In this document: positions 7,553 through 14,330 of the stretch, in pieces
Numbering within the stretch: the stretch's first letter is position 1
How the letters are laid out: the number at the start of each line of letters is the position of its first letter
Assembly: GCF_014203355.1 (NCBI RefSeq)
Contig: NZ_JACHIR010000001.1
Location: forward strand, 3,474,038 to 3,538,037
Source of the DNA: Kutzneria kofuensis
GTDB lineage: Bacteria > Actinomycetota > Actinomycetes > Mycobacteriales > Pseudonocardiaceae
Direction of reading: 5' to 3'
Length of the DNA stretch: 64,000 nt
Position numbers and translations under genes: made by a program
Notes under the pieces: model-generated
The model's database searches: none
What the model saw: the letters and a program-made list of their open reading frames with translations, nothing else
Told to the model about the DNA's origin: nothing

Positions 7553-8808
7553 CGGTGCTGGTGGTGGGCGCGGGCCCGACGGGCCTGGCGCTGGGGGTGG
7601 ACCTGGCCCGGCGGGGCGTGCCGGTGCGGGTGATCGACAAGGCGCCGGAGCACTTCCCCGGCTCACGGGGCAAGGGAATCCAGGACCGGACCCTGGAAGT
7701 GTTGGCGGACCTGGGAATTCGGGACGCGGTGCTGGCCGAGGGCCGGCACACGACCATGCGCGTGTACGTCAACCGCGAATTCTCCCACCAGGTCGAGAGC
7801 GGCTCGTTGATCACTCCGCAGTGGAAGCTCGAGGAAGCCCTGCGGGACAAGCTCGCCGAGCACGGCGTGAAGGTGGAGCTGAACACCGAACTGCTCGACC
7901 TCGACGGCACGACCAGCCGCGGCAAGATCGACGCGGACTACATCGTCGGCTGCGACGGCGGCCGGAGCACGGTCCGCAAGCTGCTGGGCGTCCCGTTCGA
8001 GGGCGTGAGCTCCGACGGCAGCCAGGTGATGCTGCTCGGCGACGCCGAGGTCAGCGGCCTGGACGCCGGCTGCGGGCACATGTGGACCGGGCAGGGCCTC
8101 TACGCCCTGACGCCGTTCCGCACGGTCCCGCAGTGGCAGGTGCAGATCGTGTCGGCGGCCACCGCGACCATGGAGCCGTCGCTGGAGTCGTTCCAACGGC
8201 TGTTCGACGACATGGTGGGGCTGCCCGGCGTGAAGCTGAGCAACCCGACCTGGCTGTCCACCTACCGTGTGAACATCCGCATGGTGCGGAAGTTCCGTGT
8301 CGGCAACGTCTTCCTGGCCGGCGACGCGGCGCACGTGCACCCGCCGGCCGGCGGGCTCGGCCTGAACACGGGCATCCAGGACTCCTACAACCTGGGCTGG
8401 AAGCTCGCGGCGGTGATCAACGGCGAGGCCGGCGACGCGCTGCTCGACACCTACGAGCTGGAGCGGCGGCCGATCGCGGAGTGGACGCTGGGCACCAGCT
8501 CGGAGGGCCTGCGGAAGATCACCGCGGCGATGGCGAACGGCACCGGCGCGATCGAGGCGGCCGCCAGCCCGGAGCACAAGCAGTTGGGCCTCGGCTACCC
8601 GGACAGCCCACTGTCCCGCAACCTCGTCGACTGGGACGGCCCGAAGGCCGGCTTCCGCGCGCCGTGGCAGGAGTCGTTGCGACGGCAGGACTTCACCCTG
8701 TTGACCTTCGACGACGTGCGGGTGCTCGTCCGGCCGGACGGCTACATCGGCGTGGTCGGCGGCCCGGGCGACGACCTGAGCGTGCCGACCTACCTAATGG
8801 ATAAGTAA
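7549..8808 (+). CDS. FAD-dependent aromatic monooxygenase
   Basis: A 419-residue group A flavoprotein monooxygenase of the PheA/TfdB/rifampicin-monooxygenase-like type. It has the Rossmann motif VLVVGAGPTGLALGVDLAR at the N-terminus, the DG motif (VGCDGGRSTVRKLLG) and the GD motif (VFLAGDAAHVHPPAGGLGLN). These enzymes hydroxylate phenols or polyketide drugs using NAD(P)H and oxygen. It is shorter than two-domain family members because it has only a brief segment after the FAD domain (VLVRPDGYIGVVGG). It is translationally coupled to the TetR gene upstream. A role in detoxifying or tailoring an aromatic compound is inferred. Confidence 0.88.
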   Translation: MTVLVVGAGPTGLALGVDLARRGVPVRVIDKAPEHFPGSRGKGIQDRTLEVLADLGIRDAVLAEGRHTTMRVYVNREFSHQVESGSLITPQWKLEEALRDKLAEHGVKVELNTELLDLDGTTSRGKIDADYIVGCDGGRSTVRKLLGVPFEGVSSDGSQVMLLGDAEVSGLDAGCGHMWTGQGLYALTPFRTVPQWQVQIVSAATATMEPSLESFQRLFDDMVGLPGVKLSNPTWLSTYRVNIRMVRKFRVGNVFLAGDAAHVHPPAGGLGLNTGIQDSYNLGWKLAAVINGEAGDALLDTYELERRPIAEWTLGTSSEGLRKITAAMANGTGAIEAAASPEHKQLGLGYPDSPLSRNLVDWDGPKAGFRAPWQESLRRQDFTLLTFDDVRVLVRPDGYIGVVGGPGDDLSVPTYLMDK

Positions 8809-8820
8809 CGGCAAGACCGT

Positions 8821-8868
8821 TTGACAGGGCCGCCCACGCGTGCCACTATCGGTTCAGATTCCGAACCG
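8821..8868 (+). promoter_or_regulatory. Sigma-70-like promoter with operator, PPOX-fold gene
   Basis: TTGACA (8821-8826) and CACTAT (8844-8849) are spaced 17 bp, a near-consensus promoter. An inverted repeat CGGTTC-N7-GAACCG at 8850-8868 covers the expected transcription start, so repression by an unidentified protein is likely. Confidence 0.6.
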
Positions 8869-8881
8869 TCAGGAGGGCGTG

Positions 8882-9655
8882 ATGGGCGGCTTCCACAGCG
8901 GTGAGCTGGCCGTGCAGGAGCGGGCCGGCGTGCGGCAGCTGGCGCAGCGGCTGAGCCCGATGCTGGCGCCGCCCGACCTGTCCGGCGGCGCGGGGCGCTT
9001 CCTCGCCGGGCGGGACCTGGCCGTGATCACGGCCCGTGGGCAGGACGGCCGGTTGTGGACGTCACCGTTGGTGGCCAGGCCCGGGTTCCTGACCGGCTAC
9101 AACGCGTCGCTGCACGTGAACGCCGTGCCGCACGAGGGAGATCCGCTGCACGATCTGCCGGCGGGACAGCAGGTCGGCATGGTGGCCATCGACTTCGCCG
9201 CCCGTCGGCGGATGCGCGTCAACGGCCACCTGACCCGGGTCGACGGCGGCCTGCACATCGAGGTGGAGCAGGCCTTCGGCAACTGCCCGCAGCACATCAA
9301 CCCGGCGCACCGCTTCCCCGCCGGGCCGCCGCGGTCGATCACCGACCGGTCGGCGCTGATCGCGCGGGCGGACACGTTCTTCCTCGGTACCATCCACCCG
9401 TTCCGTGGCGCGGACGCGTCGCATCGGGGCGGGCCGGCCGGCTTCGTCCACCTCGACGGCGACGACCTGTGGTGGGACGACGTGCCCGGCAACAACATGT
9501 TCAACAGCCTCGGCAACATCGCCGCGAACGACGAGGCGGCGCTGCTGTTCCTCGACTTCGAGACCGGTGCCCGGCTGCACCTTTCCGGCCGCGCCCGCAT
9601 CGAGTGGACGGGCACGGACCGCCGCGTCCGCTTCACCACCGAGGCCCGGGCATAG
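8882..9655 (+). CDS. Pyridoxamine 5'-phosphate oxidase-fold protein
   Basis: A 257-residue protein from the ATG at 8882 (GGAGGG upstream). It belongs to the PPOX-like flavin-binding split-barrel proteins; the segment FGNCPQHINP and the strand pattern with RRRMRVNGHLTRV and VEQAFGNC mark this subgroup. It is larger than simple PNPOx and is usually annotated as a family protein of unknown substrate, probably binding FMN or F420 and reducing or detoxifying small molecules. It has its own promoter and operator and is followed by a strong terminator, so it is monocistronic. Confidence 0.82.
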   Translation: MGGFHSGELAVQERAGVRQLAQRLSPMLAPPDLSGGAGRFLAGRDLAVITARGQDGRLWTSPLVARPGFLTGYNASLHVNAVPHEGDPLHDLPAGQQVGMVAIDFAARRRMRVNGHLTRVDGGLHIEVEQAFGNCPQHINPAHRFPAGPPRSITDRSALIARADTFFLGTIHPFRGADASHRGGPAGFVHLDGDDLWWDDVPGNNMFNSLGNIAANDEAALLFLDFETGARLHLSGRARIEWTGTDRRVRFTTEARA

Positions 9656-9660
9656 GGTGA

Positions 9661-9700
9661 GCGGCGCAGGCCCTCGGACCTGCGCCGCCGTCTTTCCTTT
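9661..9700. terminator. Bidirectional terminator, PPOX-fold and DinB genes
   Basis: GCGGCGCAGG pairs exactly with CCTGCGCCGC (9661-9670 and 9679-9688, 8-nt loop) followed by CGTCTTTCCTTT. It is placed between convergent genes and may serve both. Confidence 0.8.
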
Positions 9701-10212
9701 CACCCCATGGACTTCTGGCCGTCGATGGTCTCGCGGATGATGTCGGCGTGGCCGGCGTGCTGGGCGGTCTCGGCGATGACGTGCATCAGCACGCGGCGGA
9801 TGGACCAGCTGGCGCCCGGCTTGAACCACGGCGCCTCGGGCAGCGGCCAGCTCTTGTCGAGGTCGACGCCGGAGGCCACCAGCTCGTCGGTGCGCCGGGC
9901 CGCCTCCTCGTACGCGGCCAGCAGGCCGGCCAGGGTCTCGCCCGGCTCCATCCGGAAGCTGGCGATGTGCCCCTCGATGTCCTGGCCGGAGTGGGCCTCC
10001 GGACCGGCGACCGCGAAGTCGTACCACCCGCTCTCGGCCCGGGTCACGTGCTTGATCAGGCCACCGAGGCAGAGCTGGCTGGCGGTCGGCGTGAGCGCGG
10101 CCTGCTCGTCGGTGAGGCCCTGCACGGTGTAGCGCAGGAAGTGCCGGTGCTTGTCCAGCGCCTCCAGCAGCTCGGTGTGCTCGCCGGTCAGCGTCTGCTC
10201 GGTGGTGGTCAT
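9700..10212 (-). CDS. DinB-family (DUF664) metal-binding protein
   Basis: A 170-residue four-helix DinB-fold protein. The likely metal ligands are His in GLIKHV and the two His of IAETAQHAGHADIIRE near the end, the usual DinB triad. Actinobacterial members include mycothiol- or bacillithiol-dependent transferases, but no substrate can be assigned here. The start ATG at 10212 follows GAGAGGGG. It lies downstream of the flavin monooxygenase gene on the same strand with about a 40-bp gap, so it may be the last gene of that operon. Confidence 0.85.
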   Translation of the reverse strand: MTTTEQTLTGEHTELLEALDKHRHFLRYTVQGLTDEQAALTPTASQLCLGGLIKHVTRAESGWYDFAVAGPEAHSGQDIEGHIASFRMEPGETLAGLLAAYEEAARRTDELVASGVDLDKSWPLPEAPWFKPGASWSIRRVLMHVIAETAQHAGHADIIRETIDGQKSMG

Positions 10213-10253
10213 CTCGGGCCCCTCTCGGTGTCTCTTCCCTGTTGAGAACCACG

Positions 10254-11495
10254 TTAGGAGGCATTGCGGACAGCTTCGGCCCTCAATTCAGAACGAATTT
10301 CCGGACGAGTTTCCGGCAGCTCGACAGCGTTGGAGACGTCGCGGATCTCGGCGCGAACCTTCTCCATGATCTTGGCGGTGCCCGGGAGGTAGGGCATCAG
10401 CCGCATCATGGTGCGGTTCAGCCACAGCGTGAACCGCGAGCCGGCGACCATGCGCTTGATGTTGCTGGCCTGCTTCTGGTTGACGGTCACGAAGTGCCGC
10501 ATCCGTTCCTCGTACGCGGCGAAGGCGGCCTCGTGGTCACCGTCGGCGGCGGCCAACTCACAGGCGAGCACGTAGGCGCCGACCAGCGCGAGGCTGGTGC
10601 CCTGTCCGGACGCCGGGGACGGCCCGTAGGCGGCGTCGCCGACCAGCGCGACCCGACCGGTCGACCATCGCTCCATCTCCACGACGCTCATGCCGTCGAA
10701 GTAGAAGTCGGGCGAGGCCGGCATCGCGGCCAGCAGCTGCGGCGCGATCCAGCCGTGCGGGGCGAAGACCTCGGCAAGCATCTGCTGCTGCCGGGCGGTG
10801 TCGCGGCGGTCGTAGGACAGTTCCGGCGATGCGAACAGGAACGCGGCCTTGGCCTGGGAGTCCTGCTTGGTGCTGTAGACGTTGAGGGTGCGGCCCTTCT
10901 CCGCCTGGATGGCCTCCCAGCGGTCCAGGTCGAGCATGTTCGGCACGCTGAAGATGGCGACGTAGTGGCCGAGCGAACGGAGGAAGCGCTCCTCCGGCCC
11001 GAAGGCGAGGGCGCGGACCGTGGAGTGCAGGCCGTCGGCGCCGACCACCAGGTCGAACCGGCGCGGCAGGGAACGCTCGAAGGTGACGGTCACGCCGGCG
11101 GCGTCCTCGGTCAGCGAGGTGATCGAGTCGCCGTAGACGTACTCGACGCCCTCGGTGGCGGCGAGCAGGATGCGGGCCAGGTCGCCACGCAGGATCTCGA
11201 CGTCGGTGGGCTCGCGGAAGCCGACGGTGTCGGCGTCCATCTCCACCACGGACCTACCCTTGCGGTCGAGGAACGAGCCGCCGCGCATGTCGGTGTGGTG
11301 CTGGCGGACCTCGTCGGCGATGCCCATCCGGGTCAGCACCTCCATGGCGCGGCCACGGACGTCGATCTTGTAGCCGCCGGGGCGGGGCTGGGGAGAGCGC
11401 TCCACCACGGTGACCGTGTAGCCGTGCTCACGCAGCCAGTAGGCGAGGGCCGGGCCGGCGATGCTGGCGCCGGAGATCAGGATGTTCTTCGTCAT
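10254..11495 (-). CDS. FAD-dependent monooxygenase, TetX/PgaE-like
   Basis: A 413-residue flavoprotein hydroxylase. The dinucleotide motif is the variant ILISGASIAGPALAYWLREHG, as in many TetX-like enzymes; the DG motif reads VVGADGLHSTVRAL and the GD motif VALVGDAAYGPSPASGQGTSLAL. A C-terminal helix rich in Met/Leu (LWLNRTMMRLMPYLPG) is common in the group. It probably hydroxylates a polycyclic or aromatic compound with NADPH and oxygen. It follows the AfsR-like regulator by 24 bp, and a 15-bp palindrome covers the site where a ribosome binding site should be. Confidence 0.88.
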   Translation of the reverse strand: MTKNILISGASIAGPALAYWLREHGYTVTVVERSPQPRPGGYKIDVRGRAMEVLTRMGIADEVRQHHTDMRGGSFLDRKGRSVVEMDADTVGFREPTDVEILRGDLARILLAATEGVEYVYGDSITSLTEDAAGVTVTFERSLPRRFDLVVGADGLHSTVRALAFGPEERFLRSLGHYVAIFSVPNMLDLDRWEAIQAEKGRTLNVYSTKQDSQAKAAFLFASPELSYDRRDTARQQQMLAEVFAPHGWIAPQLLAAMPASPDFYFDGMSVVEMERWSTGRVALVGDAAYGPSPASGQGTSLALVGAYVLACELAAADGDHEAAFAAYEERMRHFVTVNQKQASNIKRMVAGSRFTLWLNRTMMRLMPYLPGTAKIMEKVRAEIRDVSNAVELPETRPEIRSELRAEAVRNAS

Positions 11496-11496
11496 G

Positions 11497-11511
11497 CCGC
11501 AGACTCTGCGG
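11497..11511 (-). promoter_or_regulatory. Palindrome CCGCAGA-C-TCTGCGG at monooxygenase start
   Basis: 7-bp arms with a 1-bp centre, lying between the regulator stop (11520) and the monooxygenase ATG (11495), where no Shine-Dalgarno sequence is seen. It could be an operator or an RNA hairpin controlling translation of the second gene. Confidence 0.4.
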
Positions 11512-11519
11512 CCGGCGGT

Positions 11520-14297
11520 TCACCACATGCTCACGAAGCGCTCACGGAGTCGGTGAAGGGCCTGCTCCCAGGTCAGCTCGCCGCCGGACAACCCCTCATC
11601 GGCAAAGGCCGCCATGGGCAGGTTGTACCTGGTCAGAGCCTCGTCACGGGCCTGCTCGTAGCACTCACGGGCCCGGTCGGCGTCGCCCTCCGCGGTGGCG
11701 ATGGCGCCCAACCCGCACAGGATCCGGGCCCGGATCTCGGCGGCGATGACCGGCCCCGGCAGGTACTCGGCAAGCGCTCTCTCATGGAGGTCGCGGGCCG
11801 TTTCGAGGTCGCCGGCGAGCCGGGCGATCTCCCCGAGCCCCCGGTGCGCGGCGGCCAGTGTCGGCTGTGTGCCGTGCTCCGCCACCCGCTCGTAGATCGC
11901 CCGCGCGGTGGCGACGTCGCCGATGCGCAGCAGGTTGTCGGCGCGTCGGCACTGCAGCTCGGCCGCGTCCTCGACGTCGCCGAGCTGGCCGATCACCTCG
12001 ATCGCTTCGTCGTTGAGCGCCAGGGCCGCGGTCGGATTTCCCTCCAGCGCCTCGATCCCGGCGAGTTGGTCGACCACGTTGGCGATGCCCCACCGGTCGC
12101 CGACCTCCCGGAACGACGCGAGCGCCTGCCCGAAGGCCGCCCGCGAGGCGGCGAGCTCGCCGTAGTACAGCGTCCGCAGCCCCTCCGCGGTCTGCACGAA
12201 CGCGCGTGACCAGGGATCGTCGCCGAACACCTCCATGGTGATCACGTCGGCGGTGCCGATCGCCGCCCACAGCATCACCAGGTACGGCCGGCGCAGCCGG
12301 ATGCCCGGCTCCTGCATCACGGCCTCGACCCGGTCGATGTGCATGTCGGCGTTGATCCCGCAGAGCGCGTACTCCTCGCCGAGCCCCGGCGGAACGTCCT
12401 TGCCCAGCTTGGTCATCAGCTCCGCCGCGAGCGGGATGCCCTCGCTGCGCAGGCCGCGCAGGTAGAGGTACCAGGCGGTGTTCGCGGCCAGCCGGAGAGC
12501 GATCTCCACGTCGGCGCCGACCGCCCACCGCAGGGCCGACATCAGGTTGGCGTGCTCCGCGGACAGCTTGGCCAGCCACTCCAGTTGCTCGCCGGTGCGC
12601 AGCCGCGGCTCGGCTTCCTCGGCCAGCCGCAGGAAGTACTCGGCATGCCGGCGTCGGGTCGGCTCCTCCTCGTCGCCGAGCTGGTCGGCGCAGAACGCGC
12701 GGACCGTCTCCAGCATCCGGTAGCGGCCGGCGTTCACCTCGACCAGCGACTTGTCGACCAGGCCGGCGAGCACGTCGGCGGGCAGGCCGCAGACCTCCTC
12801 GGCGGCGGAAAGCCTTGCCCCGCCGGCAAAAACCGACAGCCGCCCGGCCATCGTGCGCTCGTCGGAGCCGAGCAGGTCCCAGCTCCAGGCGACGACCGCG
12901 CGCAGCGTCTGGTGCCGGGGCTCGGCCGTCCGGTCCCCGTGCGAGAGCTGCCGGAGCCGCGCCTCCACCTCGTCCAGCTCGAACGACCGCAGCCGGGCCG
13001 CCGCGAGTTCGATGCCCAGCGGCAGTCCGTCGACCGCAGCGCAGATCCGGCCGACCGTGCCGGCGTCGAGTTGGTAGCCGGGACGGACGGCACGGGCCCG
13101 ATCCTCGAACAGCCGGATCGTGTCGGAGGCCGGCAGCGGCGGCAGCGGGCAGAGCGACTCCCCGGTCAGGCCAAGGGCTTCCCGGCTCGTCGCCAGGATC
13201 CTCAGGCCGGCGCAGGCGGCCAGCAACTGCCGGGCCAGCCGGGCGGCGCCGCCGATCACGTGCTCGCAGTTGTCGAGGACGAGGAGGATCCGGCGGTCGG
13301 TGAGGCCGGAAACCAGTCGTGCCACCGGATCCGGCGCCTCGCCGACGGCGAACAGCCCGGCGTCGCGGAGCCCGAGCGCGCCGATCACGGCTTGCGGAAC
13401 CTGCGCCGCGTCCCCGAGCTCCGCCAGCTCGACGAAGCACACCTCGGCCACCCGGCGGGCCGACTCGATGGCCAGGCGGGTCTTGCCCGCGCCGCCCGGG
13501 CCGATGATCGTCACGAGGCGGGACCGGGACAGGGCCTCGGTGACCTGGCGGATCTCGGCGTCCCGTCCGACGAAGCTGGTCAGCTGCGCGGGCACCGGTC
13601 GCACGGGGTTGGCGCCGCGGAGCACGGCCAGGTGCGCGTCGGCCAGCTCCGCCGACGGGTCCGCGCCGAACTCGTCGGCCAGCGTCCGGCGGGCGTCGTC
13701 GAAGCTGGCCAGGGCCTCGGCCTGCCGGCCGTCCGCGGCGAGGGCCCGCATCAGCTGGCCGCGCAGGCGTTCCCGGTAGGGGTGTTCCTCGGTCAGCTGC
13801 CGCAACTCGGCGATGTCCGGCCGCCCGAGGGCCAGGTCGGTCTCGACGCGGTCCTCGATGGCCGCCAGCCGGAGGTCGTCCAGGCGGACCGTCGGCGCGG
13901 CGCCGCGCCACAACTCCAGCGCCTCGGTCAGAGCCTTCCGCGCCTTGGCGTGATCACCGAGCGCGAGCAGTTCTCGTCCCGACGCCGCCAGCCGCTCGAA
14001 CCGGTGCGCGTCGACCGCGTCGGGATCGATGGTCAGCAGGTAGCCGGCGGGATGGCGGGTGACGCTGCCCGGCGGCAGCAGCGCGCGGATCCGGGACACC
14101 TGGGACTGCAACGCGTGCTGAGCGTTGCCCGGCGGCTCCTCGCCGTACACGGCGTCCACGAGCTGCTCCAGCGGCACCGGTCGCCCGACGTTCAACGCCA
14201 GCGCCGCCAGCAGGGCACGCGGCCGCGGGCCGCCCAGGCTCACTGGGCTCCCGTCAGTCCCCCACAGCTCGACCGCGCCGAGCACACCGATCCGCAC
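11520..14297 (-). CDS. AfsR/SARP-like transcriptional regulator with NTPase and TPRs
   Basis: A 925-residue regulator. An OmpR-type winged helix lies at residues 1-90 (GGPRPRALLAALALNVGRPV) and a BTAD helical domain at about 95-245. A STAND/NB-ARC ATPase follows, with Walker A GPGGAGKTRL near residue 265 and the Walker B-like strand RRILLVLDNCEHV. The C-terminal half is TPR-like helices. Such large regulators activate secondary-metabolism or nearby catabolic genes by binding direct repeats, with ATP binding as a switch. The flavin monooxygenase directly downstream is the obvious target or operon partner (inference). Confidence 0.9.
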   Translation of the reverse strand: MRIGVLGAVELWGTDGSPVSLGGPRPRALLAALALNVGRPVPLEQLVDAVYGEEPPGNAQHALQSQVSRIRALLPPGSVTRHPAGYLLTIDPDAVDAHRFERLAASGRELLALGDHAKARKALTEALELWRGAAPTVRLDDLRLAAIEDRVETDLALGRPDIAELRQLTEEHPYRERLRGQLMRALAADGRQAEALASFDDARRTLADEFGADPSAELADAHLAVLRGANPVRPVPAQLTSFVGRDAEIRQVTEALSRSRLVTIIGPGGAGKTRLAIESARRVAEVCFVELAELGDAAQVPQAVIGALGLRDAGLFAVGEAPDPVARLVSGLTDRRILLVLDNCEHVIGGAARLARQLLAACAGLRILATSREALGLTGESLCPLPPLPASDTIRLFEDRARAVRPGYQLDAGTVGRICAAVDGLPLGIELAAARLRSFELDEVEARLRQLSHGDRTAEPRHQTLRAVVAWSWDLLGSDERTMAGRLSVFAGGARLSAAEEVCGLPADVLAGLVDKSLVEVNAGRYRMLETVRAFCADQLGDEEEPTRRRHAEYFLRLAEEAEPRLRTGEQLEWLAKLSAEHANLMSALRWAVGADVEIALRLAANTAWYLYLRGLRSEGIPLAAELMTKLGKDVPPGLGEEYALCGINADMHIDRVEAVMQEPGIRLRRPYLVMLWAAIGTADVITMEVFGDDPWSRAFVQTAEGLRTLYYGELAASRAAFGQALASFREVGDRWGIANVVDQLAGIEALEGNPTAALALNDEAIEVIGQLGDVEDAAELQCRRADNLLRIGDVATARAIYERVAEHGTQPTLAAAHRGLGEIARLAGDLETARDLHERALAEYLPGPVIAAEIRARILCGLGAIATAEGDADRARECYEQARDEALTRYNLPMAAFADEGLSGGELTWEQALHRLRERFVSMW

Positions 14298-14330
14298 CCG
14301 GACATTCTGCCGGGTGCGGACCGGTCGAGC